64,000 bases of DNA, taken from assembly GCA_035452965.1 (NCBI GenBank), contig DAOTCE010000011.1:1-64000 (forward strand), in the 5' to 3' direction. Every line of letters starts with the position of its first letter. The stretch's first letter is position 1. This DNA is from Candidatus Paceibacterota bacterium (GTDB taxonomy: Bacteria; Verrucomicrobiota; Verrucomicrobiia; Limisphaerales; UBA8199). Below the pieces are notes generated by a model. The model was not told the origin of the DNA and did no database searches. It saw only the letters and a program-made list of their open reading frames with translations. Shown here in pieces: positions 9,141-20,054 of this stretch. The position numbers and the translations under genes were made by a program.

Positions 9141-10232
9141 TCATAGATTGAGCTTCAGCAGCCCAACCTCCAGGGCCAGCGCCTCCTGAACATTGGTGTG
9201 GAGCCAGCGTTGGAGTTGCTCGATGATGCGCAGGTTCTCCAGGGCGGCTTTGGGCGAGATACGCCTGGCCACGCGCTGGGTCCCCACCAACCGCGGAAAC
9301 GCCAGCAACGAGTTGACTCCTGATTCAGGACCTTGGAGTCTGGCCTTTGGGCTCTCGCCTTCTGCCAACGTCTGGAACCACACATCGCGCAGCCACCATT
9401 GCAGGGCGAGGAGAAAATCGGACCGCTGGCGGCGATACTCGGCTTCCACGGCGGCTTTGAATTCCTGCTCCCACCGATCGCGCAGGTCCTCTTCAGCGTC
9501 CTCGTATTTCTCCAGCGGCGAGCGTGCGGTAAGCGTCTCCTCGATGCTTGTCCGGACTGCATTGAGCTTTCGCAGCAGCACATCCATGAGGCGATAGCGG
9601 CCTAGCAGGCTCTTCTGCTCCGCCGCCGCCATCTCGCTGAAAGTCGTCAGCCACTCCATTTGCGCCGGCGCCAACAGTTGCGGTCCTTCGGCGGCGAAGT
9701 TCAAGCGCAAGCACCGTGACAGGATAGTTTCAAGCAGCCGCTGCGGCTCGGTGGTCAGGAGAATCAGGACGGAGTGAGGCGGGGGCTCTTCGAGGGTCTT
9801 GAGGAAGGCATTAGCCGCATTCTCGTTCATCCGGTCGGCGGCGACGAGGATGCCGAACTTGTATTGGCTCTCGGCCGGCTTGAGATTGACCGCGTCCAGC
9901 AGCACACGTGGCGGGCCGTCCTCGCGGTGGACGATCTGGTTGATCTTTATCTGGCGCAGCTTGGACACAGGACGCACCCAGAAGACATCAGCGTGATTGC
10001 CGTCCTCAACTTTCTGGCAGTTCAGACATCGGTCGCAGCAGTCAACGGCCACACCGCTCCGCTTAACTGGGTGCAGGCAATTGAGGGTCTTGGCCAGCGT
10101 CCGCGCAAGCGCTTCCAACTCATCGAGCTTGTGGCCGGTGAAGAGGTAGGCATGGGCCAACCGCCTGCGCTCGAGCGAGCGTTGCAGCAACTCCACGCTT
10201 TGCGCTTGTGCCGGAAAGTCTTTGAATGCCAT
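9141..10232 (-). CDS. holB: DNA polymerase III clamp-loader delta' subunit
   Basis: A 363-residue AAA+ protein of the delta'/HolB group. Like other delta' subunits it lacks a working Walker A loop: the position reads FTGHKLDELEA (31-41). The zinc-binding cysteines are visible at 65, 66, 69 and 72 (with Cys52 nearby), and an SRC motif (arginine finger, ILSRCLRL) follows LKTLEEPP. The C-terminal third (about 230-363) is a longer helical collar than in E. coli. It would act in loading the sliding clamp at replication forks. It is divergent from the xylose-isomerase-like gene, with 200 bp between. Confidence 0.9.
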   Translation of the reverse strand: MAFKDFPAQAQSVELLQRSLERRRLAHAYLFTGHKLDELEALARTLAKTLNCLHPVKRSGVAVDCCDRCLNCQKVEDGNHADVFWVRPVSKLRQIKINQIVHREDGPPRVLLDAVNLKPAESQYKFGILVAADRMNENAANAFLKTLEEPPPHSVLILLTTEPQRLLETILSRCLRLNFAAEGPQLLAPAQMEWLTTFSEMAAAEQKSLLGRYRLMDVLLRKLNAVRTSIEETLTARSPLEKYEDAEEDLRDRWEQEFKAAVEAEYRRQRSDFLLALQWWLRDVWFQTLAEGESPKARLQGPESGVNSLLAFPRLVGTQRVARRISPKAALENLRIIEQLQRWLHTNVQEALALEVGLLKLNL

Positions 10233-10432
10233 TGCAACTGTTATAGTGGGCCCGGCAGGAGAAGGGAAGCGGGCATTTCTTCCTCGCTATGGCCCGCCGG
10301 CACCTCTCTGAGCAGGGGCGTCTCGCCGAGCGGACCTGGATCAGGTAAAGACCGCACGTTTCGGCGAATAGCCTCTGACTTGCATTTTGGGCTTTGAAAA
10401 CCGGGCGGGATGCGTAGGCTGGGCGCACGCTT

Positions 10433-11470
10433 ATGGCAAAACAACAATACCAATTCTGTTTCGGTCCCTGGAATATCAGCGAAGGTCAGGATCCCTACGG
10501 CCCGCCCACACGGCCGGCCCAGACGTTCGACTGGAAGCTCAAACAACTCAAGAAGCTCGGCTTCGACGCCATGATGTTTCATGACGACGACGCGGTGCCG
10601 GACATTGACGGAAAGTCTGACGCGCAGTTGCGCAAGGAATCCAAGGAGCTGAAGACGAAGCTGGCGGATGCGGGCGTGGCGGCGGAGATGGTGGCGCCGC
10701 GGCTGTGGTTCAGCCCCAAGACGATTGACGGGGCCTACACGAACAACGACCCGAAGTGCCGGCAGTATGCCATCGAGCGCTCGCTGCGGTGCATTGACGT
10801 GGCGAATTACCTGGGCACGGATCTGATCGTGCTGTGGCTGGCGCGAGAAGGCACCTACCTGCGGGAAGCCAAGAATGGCCGACGCAGCGTTGACCTGCTG
10901 GTGCAGGCGCTGGACAAGATGCTCGCGCATGACCGCAGAATACGCATTTCGATCGAACCCAAGCCCAATGAGCCGATGGATCATGCGTATGTGCCAACCA
11001 TCGGCCACGCGCTTGCGATTGCGCAATTGACACGCGACCCGAAGCGGGTGGGCTGCCTCATTGAATCAGCCCACGCCATCCTGGCGGGGCTGGATCCGGC
11101 CGATGAAATTGATTTCGCGATGGCCTTCGGCAAGCTTTGGTCGCTGCACCTCAACGACCAGAACGGGCTTAAGTTTGACCAGGACAAGCCTTTCGCCAGC
11201 TCGAACCTGCGAGTCGCATTCAATCAGGTGCGGGCGCTGGAGCGCAACGGCTATGGGAAGAATGGCGAATATGTGTGCTTCGACGTGCATCCGTTCCGGT
11301 CAACAAAGGTCGAGCACTGGCTGGCGCACCTGAGCAACAGCCGGCGCACGTTCATGAAGCTGGTGCGCAAGGCGCGGACGTTCGACGAGAAGGCGGCGCG
11401 GCAGCTCGTGGCCGACCGCAATTACGCGGCGCTGGACCAGATGGTGCTGGAGCACCTGATGGGCGAGTAG
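10433..11470 (+). CDS. Xylose isomerase family protein
   Basis: A 345-residue TIM-barrel protein of the xylose isomerase family. Family-specific active-site segments are visible: FHDDDAVP (His50, Asp53), LWLAREGTY (134-142), and IEPKPNEP (174-181) with the metal-binding Glu175 and catalytic Lys177. A C-terminal metal-binding region LWSLHLNDQNG is also present. It is shorter than class I or II XylA (387-440 residues), mainly at the C-terminus. No xylulokinase or transporter adjoins it, so the substrate could be another aldose such as rhamnose or an unknown sugar. An intrinsic terminator follows at 11537. Confidence 0.85.
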   Translation: MAKQQYQFCFGPWNISEGQDPYGPPTRPAQTFDWKLKQLKKLGFDAMMFHDDDAVPDIDGKSDAQLRKESKELKTKLADAGVAAEMVAPRLWFSPKTIDGAYTNNDPKCRQYAIERSLRCIDVANYLGTDLIVLWLAREGTYLREAKNGRRSVDLLVQALDKMLAHDRRIRISIEPKPNEPMDHAYVPTIGHALAIAQLTRDPKRVGCLIESAHAILAGLDPADEIDFAMAFGKLWSLHLNDQNGLKFDQDKPFASSNLRVAFNQVRALERNGYGKNGEYVCFDVHPFRSTKVEHWLAHLSNSRRTFMKLVRKARTFDEKAARQLVADRNYAALDQMVLEHLMGE

Positions 11471-11536
11471 TTGCGCGGAGCGCGGAAGGCAAACGGGAGC
11501 AGGCCACCCCTGCCCTGCCCTTTTCCCACGAAATCA

Positions 11537-11574
11537 GTAAGCCGCCCGGTCGCCGGGCGGCTTACAATTCTTTT
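11537..11574 (+). terminator. Intrinsic terminator of the xylose-isomerase-like gene
   Basis: A perfect 13-bp stem (11537-11549 with 11553-11565, arm GTAAGCCGCCCGG) with a 3-base loop is followed by AATTCTTTT. It lies 67 bases after the stop codon of the preceding gene and just before the histidine kinase gene. Confidence 0.75.
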
Positions 11575-11642
11575 ACACTTCTGTTGCCGGGCCGTGACAA
11601 GTTTGGATGGCCGACGGGCTAGCTTGGGCGCATAATGATGCC

Positions 11643-13430
11643 ATGAAGAAGGTCGCGCTGGTATTCGTGCTGGCGGTGCTGGGGCCGAGCCTGGTGCTGG
11701 CCTGGCTGGCGGTGCGTTCGCTGCGCGACCAGCAGTTCATTCTGGAACGGCAGCAGTCGCTGCTCTACCAAGGCGTGGCAGACGCGAAGGCGAAGGAGGT
11801 GCAGGACGCGCTGGCGGAGTGCCAGCGCAGCTTTGTGGGCCAGGTGGCGAAGCTGCTGAGGCCAGACAACACGAAGCGCGTCACCGTCATGTTTGATGAC
11901 CTGCTGCGGAAGGACTGGCCGCTGGCGCAAGTGGGTTTCGCGGTGAGCCTGGCCGGCGATATCATTGCGCCCACGGTCCTGGGGGGGGCCGAAGCGCGCC
12001 GATTCCTGGACGACAATGGCCGATTCCTGGCCAATCGGGAGATTGCCAACGTGTACGCCAATTACTCGCAGGTTCTCAACATTGGCAACAACGCGATGCT
12101 ACAGAACTCTGTGGAGCCGGAGACCCAAAACGCAATCAGGCAAGCCGGGGTGAACACGTTTCAGCAGCGGAGCGTGGTGCCCCAGCAACAGGCCATTGAC
12201 AATCAGCGGGCGGCGCAGACGGAGCAGGGTCAGTTTTCCCGGCTGCTGGCGGCGTCGGCGGAGTTCCGGCAGGTGATCGGCGAAGAGAGCGAGGGAACCA
12301 TCGCGCGCTTCGTGGACAACAAGCTGGACGTGCTGGTGTGGCATCGGCCGCCGAACCAGTCGAACCTGGTCTTCGGCGCGCAATTGGCCTTGTCCCGGCT
12401 GGTGGAGGGGTTGAGCGCGGGGGTGCGCCAGATCGAGCCGGCGCTGCGGGAGGAGATTTGCGTGGCGCTGCTGGATGACACGGCCAAGCCCGTCGCGCTG
12501 TCGCATCCGGGGTTTCGGGCCACATGGAAGCGGCCGTTCGTGGCGACGGAGATCGGGGAGGCGCTGCCGCATTGGGAGGTGGCGGTTTACCTGTTGAACC
12601 CGGCAAAGCTGTCGCAGTCGGCGCGCCTGGTGACGCTGACGCTAGGGCTGTTGATCGGGGTGCTGTTGCTGGCGATCGGGATCGGGAGTTGGCTGATTGT
12701 CACGGACCTGAACCGACAACTCACCCTGGCGCGGCAGAAGACGGACTTCGTCAGCAACGTCTCACACGAGTTGAAGACGCCGCTTACTTCGATTCGCATG
12801 TTCGCGGAACTGCTGGCCGAAGGGCGCGTAAACGACCGGGCGAAGCAGCGCTCATACCTGGGGATCATCACGGCGGAGACGGCGCGGCTGACGCGGCTGA
12901 TCAATAACGTGCTGGACTTTGCCCGCATCGAACGGGGTGAGAAGAAATACCAGTTCCAGGAGTGCGACCTGATCGGGGTAATCCGCGAGACTGCGGAAAT
13001 CTACCGGCCGCACCTGGAAGCCAACGGATTTCGGTTCGAATGCGATCTACCCGACGAGCCAGTGCGCTTGAACGGTGATCGGGACGCGCTGGCCCAAGTG
13101 GTGGTGAACCTGTTGTCCAACGCGGAGAAGTACTCCGACCGCCGGAAAGAAATCACGCTGCGGGTGGCACAGCCCGGTCGCCCCTCGCGATGCGTGGAGG
13201 TCAATGTGCTGGATCGAGGCATGGGGGTGCCGACGGGTTGCGCGGAGAAGATATTCGAAAAGTTCTACCGCGCACACGATTCGCTCGGTAATGGAATCCA
13301 AGGCTCCGGCCTGGGCCTGACGCTGGCCCGGCAAATCGCGCGGGCACACGGAGGCGATGTGACCTATGAACCGCGCGAAGGAGGCGGGAGCCGCTTTACT
13401 CTGAAACTGCCGGTGATGCAGCCGGCCTGA
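11643..13430 (+). CDS. Membrane-bound sensor histidine kinase
   Basis: A 595-residue two-component sensor kinase when started at 11643 (MKKVALVFV); an in-frame ATG at 11607 would add 12 unlikely residues before the membrane anchor. There is one transmembrane helix at about 5-24, a roughly 300-residue extracytoplasmic region with no recognised sensor fold and several Gln-rich stretches (about 160-200), and a second helix at about 330-353. A HisKA domain follows, with the phosphorylated His375 in SNVSHELKTP, then an HATPase domain (NLLSNAEKYS, DRGMGVP, GSGLGLTLAR). Five bases separate it from the response regulator, so the pair is co-transcribed, kinase first. Confidence 0.92.
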   Translation: MKKVALVFVLAVLGPSLVLAWLAVRSLRDQQFILERQQSLLYQGVADAKAKEVQDALAECQRSFVGQVAKLLRPDNTKRVTVMFDDLLRKDWPLAQVGFAVSLAGDIIAPTVLGGAEARRFLDDNGRFLANREIANVYANYSQVLNIGNNAMLQNSVEPETQNAIRQAGVNTFQQRSVVPQQQAIDNQRAAQTEQGQFSRLLAASAEFRQVIGEESEGTIARFVDNKLDVLVWHRPPNQSNLVFGAQLALSRLVEGLSAGVRQIEPALREEICVALLDDTAKPVALSHPGFRATWKRPFVATEIGEALPHWEVAVYLLNPAKLSQSARLVTLTLGLLIGVLLLAIGIGSWLIVTDLNRQLTLARQKTDFVSNVSHELKTPLTSIRMFAELLAEGRVNDRAKQRSYLGIITAETARLTRLINNVLDFARIERGEKKYQFQECDLIGVIRETAEIYRPHLEANGFRFECDLPDEPVRLNGDRDALAQVVVNLLSNAEKYSDRRKEITLRVAQPGRPSRCVEVNVLDRGMGVPTGCAEKIFEKFYRAHDSLGNGIQGSGLGLTLARQIARAHGGDVTYEPREGGGSRFTLKLPVMQPA

Positions 13431-13435
13431 ACACC

Positions 13436-14131
13436 ATGAAGACCAAAGTACTGATCGTCGAAGATGATCCGCATATCCTGCTCGGGCTGGAGGAGGTGCT
13501 CAAGAGCGACGGGTTCGATGTAGCAGTGTGTAATCGCGGGGACCAGGCGATTGACGCTGTCCGCAAGCACCGCCCGGCACTGGTGTTGTTGGACGTGATG
13601 CTGCCCGGTGCGAGCGGCTACGACATCTGCAAAGAGCTTCGCGCCAAGAAGGTCGCCACACCCATCCTGGTGCTCACCGCCAAAGGCCAGGAGATAGACA
13701 AAGTGGTGGGACTGAACCTGGGAGCGGATGATTACGTGACCAAGCCGTTTGGCGTGCGCGAGTTGCTGGCGCGGATTCATGCCCTGCTCCGGCGCACCGA
13801 GGCGGCTGCCTCGAACGATCCAGCGGCGCAAACGCCATTTCAAATCGGGGCCGCCACCATTGACCCCAAGACGTTTCAGTTAAAGCGCGGGAGCACAGTG
13901 GAAGAACTCACCGAGAGGCAGTTAAAGCTGCTCCAAATGTTCCATGCGCATCCGGGCGAGGTGTTGTCGCGCGACCGGTTGCTGAACAAGGTCTGGGGCT
14001 ACAACTATTACGGCACAACGCGCACGCTGGACCAGGTGATTGTGCAATTGCGCAAGAAGTTGGGTGACAACGGGGACGAGCCCCAACACTTGGTGACGGT
14101 GCATGGGGTCGGCTATAAGCTGGTGCTGTAG
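13436..14131 (+). CDS. OmpR/PhoB-family response regulator
   Basis: A 231-residue response regulator. The receiver domain (1-115) has the acidic pair E9-D10-D11, phospho-acceptor Asp53 (VLLDVMLPG), Thr81 and Lys103 (YVTKPF). The C-terminal winged helix (about 140-231) ends with VHGVGYKLVL, the typical OmpR/PhoB DNA-binding end. It lies directly downstream of its partner kinase, five bases apart. The target genes are not evident; the adjacent ABC ATPase gene starts 144 bp downstream on the same strand and could be one. Confidence 0.95.
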   Translation: MKTKVLIVEDDPHILLGLEEVLKSDGFDVAVCNRGDQAIDAVRKHRPALVLLDVMLPGASGYDICKELRAKKVATPILVLTAKGQEIDKVVGLNLGADDYVTKPFGVRELLARIHALLRRTEAAASNDPAAQTPFQIGAATIDPKTFQLKRGSTVEELTERQLKLLQMFHAHPGEVLSRDRLLNKVWGYNYYGTTRTLDQVIVQLRKKLGDNGDEPQHLVTVHGVGYKLVL

Positions 14132-14275
14132 TGTGGGGATTGTCCACCCGAACCTTCAGCCGTGCTCTCTTGACGCTGCTCGTGAAATGCAAAAGGGGAG
14201 CGACTGGCAGATGTGCGCGCTACCCATAACTCCAGCCGTTGACTCTCGCCGCAAACGGCGGACACTACTGCTGTC

Positions 14276-15805
<1,530 letters not shown>

Positions 15806-15817
15806 ACAAAACGCGGA

Positions 15818-15893
15818 TGGTGGAGCCGAGGGGGTTCGAACCCCTGACCTCCTGAATGCCATTCAGGCGCTCTACCAACTGAGCTACGACCCC
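15818..15893 (-). tRNA. tRNA-Ala (anticodon GGC)
   Basis: On the minus strand a 76-base cloverleaf is complete. The acceptor stem GGGGTCG/CGGCTCC carries the G3-U70 wobble pair that identifies alanine tRNAs. It also has a D-loop with AGCTCAGTTGGTAGAGC, the anticodon stem CCTGA/TCAGG around loop ATGGCAT (anticodon GGC), a TTCGAAC T-loop and an encoded CCA end. It lies between the ABC ATPase gene and the glycosyltransferase gene, opposite to both. Confidence 0.97.
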
Positions 15894-15985
15894 ATCCGGA
15901 GCGAGGCAAAATGTATGACCCTGGCCGAAATTGTCAAAGGCATTTTGCGCTTTGATCTGCCCGCCCCGGACTTTAGCCTGCGGAC

Positions 15986-16957
15986 GTGAACGAGACCGTG
16001 CCGAGCGTTACGGTGCTGATCGCGGCCCGCCCTGCCCAACCCGAGGTCAAAGCCGTGGCCGCCAGCCGTGCCTTGGATTACCCGGCTGACCGCTTGGAGA
16101 TACTTGTTGCGCGTGGGAAGCAGCCTTCCGTTCAGCGCAATACCGCGCTGAGGGCCGCGCACGGAGAGCTTATCTACTTTCTGGACGACGACTCGGTACC
16201 CGAACCCGCCAACCTGCGCCACGCGGTGGCCCATTTCCACGATCCGACGGTGCAGATGGTGGGGGGGCCGAACGTATGCCCAGCCGAGGCACCGCCGCTT
16301 GAGCAGGTCTTTGCGCGAGTGCTGGCAAGCTGGCTGGCTTTTGGGCCAAGCCGCGCCCGCTATTCCGCGGTCGGGCAGGTGCGCGAGTCGAGCGAGAAAG
16401 AACTCATCTTGTGCAACCTGGTGGCACGCCGCCAGGCCATGCTGGAATTGGGCGGGTTCAATGAGGCGCTCTATCCGAACGAGGAGAACGCGCTCATGGA
16501 TTTGTTGCAGAAGCGCGGAGGGAAGCTGATTTACGATCCGCAACTGCTCGTGCGCCGCCGTCCGCGTTCCAGCCTCAGATCCTTCTCCAGGATGCTGATG
16601 ACTTACGGGCGGGGCCGGGCCGAGCAGTTCCGTGTGCACCCGACCTTCGGCTCGGCGCTCAACTTCGTGCCACCACTCTTTTGCTTGTATTTGCTGGCGC
16701 TGCCTTTGCTGCTAGCTCTCACACCAGTTAATTGGGTTTGCTTTGTGCCGCTCGCGGTTTATGCCCTCGCCGTTCTCGCACAGGGGATGGCTCTCGCAGC
16801 GGGTGGGCAAGTTTGGCAGAGCCTGGCTGCGGTCCCGCTGATTGTGTTGACGCATATCCTCTACGGCCTGGGCTTCTGGCGCGGACTGTTCACTCCGCTG
16901 AAGCCCCCGGAACAGCGCCCTTCGATCGAGGTGGCACTGGAGACGGTGACCCTGTGA
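15986..16957 (+). CDS. Family 2 glycosyltransferase with C-terminal membrane helices
   Basis: A 323-residue GT-A fold glycosyltransferase beginning with a GTG codon. The nucleotide-sugar/metal motif DDDS is at 67-70 (YFLDDDSVPEP), and an acceptor-site region with PNEENALMD lies near 170. Two or three hydrophobic helices follow (about 225-300), which would anchor it in the inner membrane as in many polysaccharide synthases. The stop is 15 bp before glnE, so the two are probably transcribed together, though no functional link is obvious. Donor and acceptor are unknown. Confidence 0.82.
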   Translation: MNETVPSVTVLIAARPAQPEVKAVAASRALDYPADRLEILVARGKQPSVQRNTALRAAHGELIYFLDDDSVPEPANLRHAVAHFHDPTVQMVGGPNVCPAEAPPLEQVFARVLASWLAFGPSRARYSAVGQVRESSEKELILCNLVARRQAMLELGGFNEALYPNEENALMDLLQKRGGKLIYDPQLLVRRRPRSSLRSFSRMLMTYGRGRAEQFRVHPTFGSALNFVPPLFCLYLLALPLLLALTPVNWVCFVPLAVYALAVLAQGMALAAGGQVWQSLAAVPLIVLTHILYGLGFWRGLFTPLKPPEQRPSIEVALETVTL

Positions 16958-16972
16958 CCGGGTATTCTGGGA

Positions 16973-19951
16973 ATGAACAATCCAGTATGGACGAATGCCA
17001 TCAAGAGCTGCTCAGACCCGCGGCGGGCGAAGCACTTTTTTGACCTGCTCGCGGGCGCCAGCCCTGGATCAGCGCTCCAGGCCGCCTCGGCTGAGCAGGC
17101 GCGCGTGCTGGCAGCACTCTTCAGCGGCTCTCAGGCTCTGAGCAACCTGCTAGTGGCCAAGCCGGATTGGCTGGGCGTGCTGGAGCCGGAAACGTTGCAG
17201 TTCCCCCGGCGCAAGCAGGGTCTTGGGAATGAGGTCGGCCGGTGGTTGAAACCTCTGTTGGCGACCTCGAGTTTCGAGGCAGCGCTGACGCGCTTGCGCG
17301 AGTTCAAACAGAGGGAGATGCTACGCATCGCCGCACGCGACCTGGCAAGGCTCAGCAAGTTATCCGAGATTATGCAGGAACTTTCCGACGTGGCGGACGT
17401 CTGCCTGGAAGTGGTCTGGCAAGTTTGCCACCGGCAGCTTGCCGGGCGTTACGGCGTGCCCTGTCACCGGGATGCGAACGGACGCTGGCAGCCGACCGCG
17501 GGCTGCGTTCTGGGCATGGGCAAGCTCGGTGGGCAAGAGCTCAACTACAGCTCGGATGTGGACGTGCTGTTCGCTTACAGCGAGGAGGGAAGTGTCTTCA
17601 GGCAGCCTCCCACCGGCAGCGAATCGCTCCGCTCAGTCCTGACCAACCATCTTTTCTTCAACCGCCTGGCCGAGGCGTTCATCGCCGAAGTAAGCCGCAG
17701 GACACCGGAGGGATGGCTCTATCGGATTGATCTGCGGTTGCGCCCCGAGGGAGACGCGGGGCCGTTGACCCGCTCGCTCGCCGGCTTCGAGAACTACTAC
17801 GCGCAGTGGGGGCAGACCTGGGAACGGATGATGCTGATCAAGGCGCGCGGCGTGGCGGGCGATGGGACGCTGGCGGCGGAGTTCCTGGAGATGGTGCAAC
17901 CGTTCCGTTATCCACGATCCATCAACGAAGACGCGTTGCGGGAAGTGGTGGCCATGAAAGGCCGTATCGAGCGTGACGTGCTCAAGGCGGATGAGCTGGA
18001 TCGCAATGTGAAGCTCGGGCGGGGAGGCATTCGCGAGGTCGAGTTTGTGGCACAGGCGCTGCAGACCCTGCATGCAGGTCGGCAACCTTTTCTGCAGGGC
18101 GCCCAGACCCTCCCATGTCTGGGCAAGCTGGCTCAATACGGACTCCTCTCAGAAGACGAATCCCGGCGGCTCGCCTCGGCATATGGCTTCTTGCGCGAGG
18201 TGGAACACCGCCTGCAGATGGAGGAGAACCTGCAAACGCACACCATACCCACCGACCACCGGACCCAGAAACGCCTGGCAGGCTTGATGGGCATTGCGAC
18301 AAGAAAGGACTTCGAAGCCGCGCGCCAAACCCACACGGAGAATGTCCGACGGATATTCGACCGGCTGCTGAAAGAGACTGCCGGCGAAAGTGAATCGCCC
18401 TCCCTGTTCCCGGGCCAATTTGAGGGCGCCGAGGAAGAATGGAAGAAGCTCCTGACCGACCATACCTTCAAGGACCCGGACAAGGCGTTCCGCGTACTGC
18501 GGGAGTTTGTCGAGGGCCCAGGGTATGTTCACGTATCACCGCGAACGAGCGACCTGGCGCATCAGTTGCTGCCGCGACTCTTCGCGCTGTGTCCGCAGCC
18601 CGCGGGCCGGAACGTTTCGCGAAGGCGTCCGCGCGGACGTTTCGGAGAAACGTCCTTACCGGCAGCAACGGTGCCGCTTTCTGATCCGGACCGCGTGGTG
18701 ACGAGGCTCGACAGCTTCATCAGCGCCTACGGGGCGCGGGGGACGCTCTTCGAGCTGTGGCACAGCAACCCTTCGATCTTCGAGCTGCTGGTGCTGCTGT
18801 TCGACCGCTCGGAATTCCTGGCAGAGCTGGCCATTCGCACGCCGGACCTGGTAGATGAACTGGTGATGAGCGGCCGGCTGCGCCGGGGAAAGTCAGCGGA
18901 TGAGACACTGCGGGACCTGCGACACGGGTTGGGCGACCACGACCAACACTTGTGGCTGCGCCGGTATCACCAGGCCGAGCTTATGCGCATCGGCCTGCGA
19001 GATATCCTGGGCCTGGCGGACCCCGAGCAGTATTTAACCGAGCTTTCAGGGCTGGCGGAAGCTTGCCTGCAATACGCGCTGGAGGTCGTGATGCGCAAGC
19101 ACAACGTCAAGCTGCCTCCGTTTGTGATCGTCGGTCTCGGCAAACTTGGCGGCGTAGAGATTGACTACGGCTCGGACCTGGACGTTGTGTTTATAGCCGA
19201 TTCGACGGCGAGGGACTTGGGCAAACTGACCCGGTTGGCGTTGGAAGCACTGGACTTGCTCTCAGCGCGGACCGAGCAGGGTGTGGTATTTCGAACCGAC
19301 GCCCGCTTGCGGCCAGACGGCGAGAAAGGCCTCCTGGTCAACACGCTGAGTGCCTATGAGCAGTATTACCGGCAGCGCGCTCAGCTCTGGGAGATCCAAT
19401 CCCTCACACGCATGCGTGCAGTGGCAGGTGATCCGGAACTGGGCGCTCGTTTCCAGACCCTGGCAGCTTCACTTGTTAATTTCCGGCAGCCGTCGTTGCC
19501 GCTGGCAGCCTATGCGCCGGACTGGAAGCACCGGATTCACCAGATGCGCATGCGCATTGAGAAAGAACGCACTCCGCCGGGCAAAGACGATCTGGCCATC
19601 AAGACCGGCAAGGGGGGGCTGATGGACGCAGAGTTCATTGCGCAGACACTATGCCTCGAAAACGGCTGGCAGGAGGCGAATACCGTGCACGCCCTGGAGC
19701 GGGGACGTGCCGCCAGTGTCATGCCGGATGCGGACAAGCTAATCCAAAATTACCGCCAAGTTCGACGTGTCGAGGGCATCCTGCGGCGGTGGAGTTACGA
19801 GGGAGAGACTGTTCTGCCTGACGATCCCGCGCCATATTATCGCGTCTCGGTCCGCTGCGGCTTTACTACGCCGGACGCTTTCCACGAAGCGCTGGCCGGG
19901 TGGCGAAGGGCCATGCGCGAGGTGTATTTGAAAGTGTTTCAACAGGTCTGA
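16973..19951 (+). CDS. glnE: Bifunctional glutamine synthetase adenylyltransferase / adenylyl-removing enzyme
   Basis: A 992-residue GlnE, which adds AMP to glutamine synthetase and removes it in response to nitrogen status. Both nucleotidyltransferase domains are intact: GMGKLGGQELNYSSDVDVLF near residue 181 and GLGKLGGVEIDYGSDLDVVF near 720, each followed by its helical GlnD-like domain. Length is slightly above the usual 940-960. The excess includes an in-frame insertion of about 25 residues at roughly 541-567 containing the peptide GRFGETSLP, encoded by a perfect palindrome (18635-18655), between the two halves. The adenylylation loops on either side appear undamaged. Confidence 0.95.
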   Translation: MNNPVWTNAIKSCSDPRRAKHFFDLLAGASPGSALQAASAEQARVLAALFSGSQALSNLLVAKPDWLGVLEPETLQFPRRKQGLGNEVGRWLKPLLATSSFEAALTRLREFKQREMLRIAARDLARLSKLSEIMQELSDVADVCLEVVWQVCHRQLAGRYGVPCHRDANGRWQPTAGCVLGMGKLGGQELNYSSDVDVLFAYSEEGSVFRQPPTGSESLRSVLTNHLFFNRLAEAFIAEVSRRTPEGWLYRIDLRLRPEGDAGPLTRSLAGFENYYAQWGQTWERMMLIKARGVAGDGTLAAEFLEMVQPFRYPRSINEDALREVVAMKGRIERDVLKADELDRNVKLGRGGIREVEFVAQALQTLHAGRQPFLQGAQTLPCLGKLAQYGLLSEDESRRLASAYGFLREVEHRLQMEENLQTHTIPTDHRTQKRLAGLMGIATRKDFEAARQTHTENVRRIFDRLLKETAGESESPSLFPGQFEGAEEEWKKLLTDHTFKDPDKAFRVLREFVEGPGYVHVSPRTSDLAHQLLPRLFALCPQPAGRNVSRRRPRGRFGETSLPAATVPLSDPDRVVTRLDSFISAYGARGTLFELWHSNPSIFELLVLLFDRSEFLAELAIRTPDLVDELVMSGRLRRGKSADETLRDLRHGLGDHDQHLWLRRYHQAELMRIGLRDILGLADPEQYLTELSGLAEACLQYALEVVMRKHNVKLPPFVIVGLGKLGGVEIDYGSDLDVVFIADSTARDLGKLTRLALEALDLLSARTEQGVVFRTDARLRPDGEKGLLVNTLSAYEQYYRQRAQLWEIQSLTRMRAVAGDPELGARFQTLAASLVNFRQPSLPLAAYAPDWKHRIHQMRMRIEKERTPPGKDDLAIKTGKGGLMDAEFIAQTLCLENGWQEANTVHALERGRAASVMPDADKLIQNYRQVRRVEGILRRWSYEGETVLPDDPAPYYRVSVRCGFTTPDAFHEALAGWRRAMREVYLKVFQQV
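18635..18655. repeat. Palindrome inserted in frame inside glnE
   Basis: A perfect hairpin with arms GGACGTTTC (18635-18643) and GAAACGTCC (18647-18655) and a 3-base loop, inside an Arg-rich in-frame insertion (about 18593-18673) in the linker between the two GlnE halves. The translated peptide GRFGETSLP has the look of a repeat-derived peptide rather than GlnE sequence. Confidence 0.7.
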
Positions 19952-20006
19952 TCGCGGAGGCGGCAGCCGTCTGACTCGTTGGAAACTGCGCGCTCGCTGG
20001 GAAACA

Positions 20007-20024
20007 GCGCCAGAGGACTGGCGC
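20007..20024. other. Hairpin between convergent glnE and rRNA methyltransferase genes
   Basis: A 7-bp stem GCGCCAG/CTGGCGC with loop AGGA lies in the 103-bp gap between two convergent genes. There is no T-run on either strand. It may be a weak bidirectional terminator or a small dispersed repeat. Confidence 0.4.
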
Positions 20025-20054
20025 ACTCAAGAACTTGTCGACGGAGCGCGAATT

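Noticed and set aside
15818..15893. Plus-strand reading over the tRNA as part of a protein
   Set aside because: The cloverleaf on the minus strand is complete with CCA and the G3-U70 pair, so the reading is incidental.
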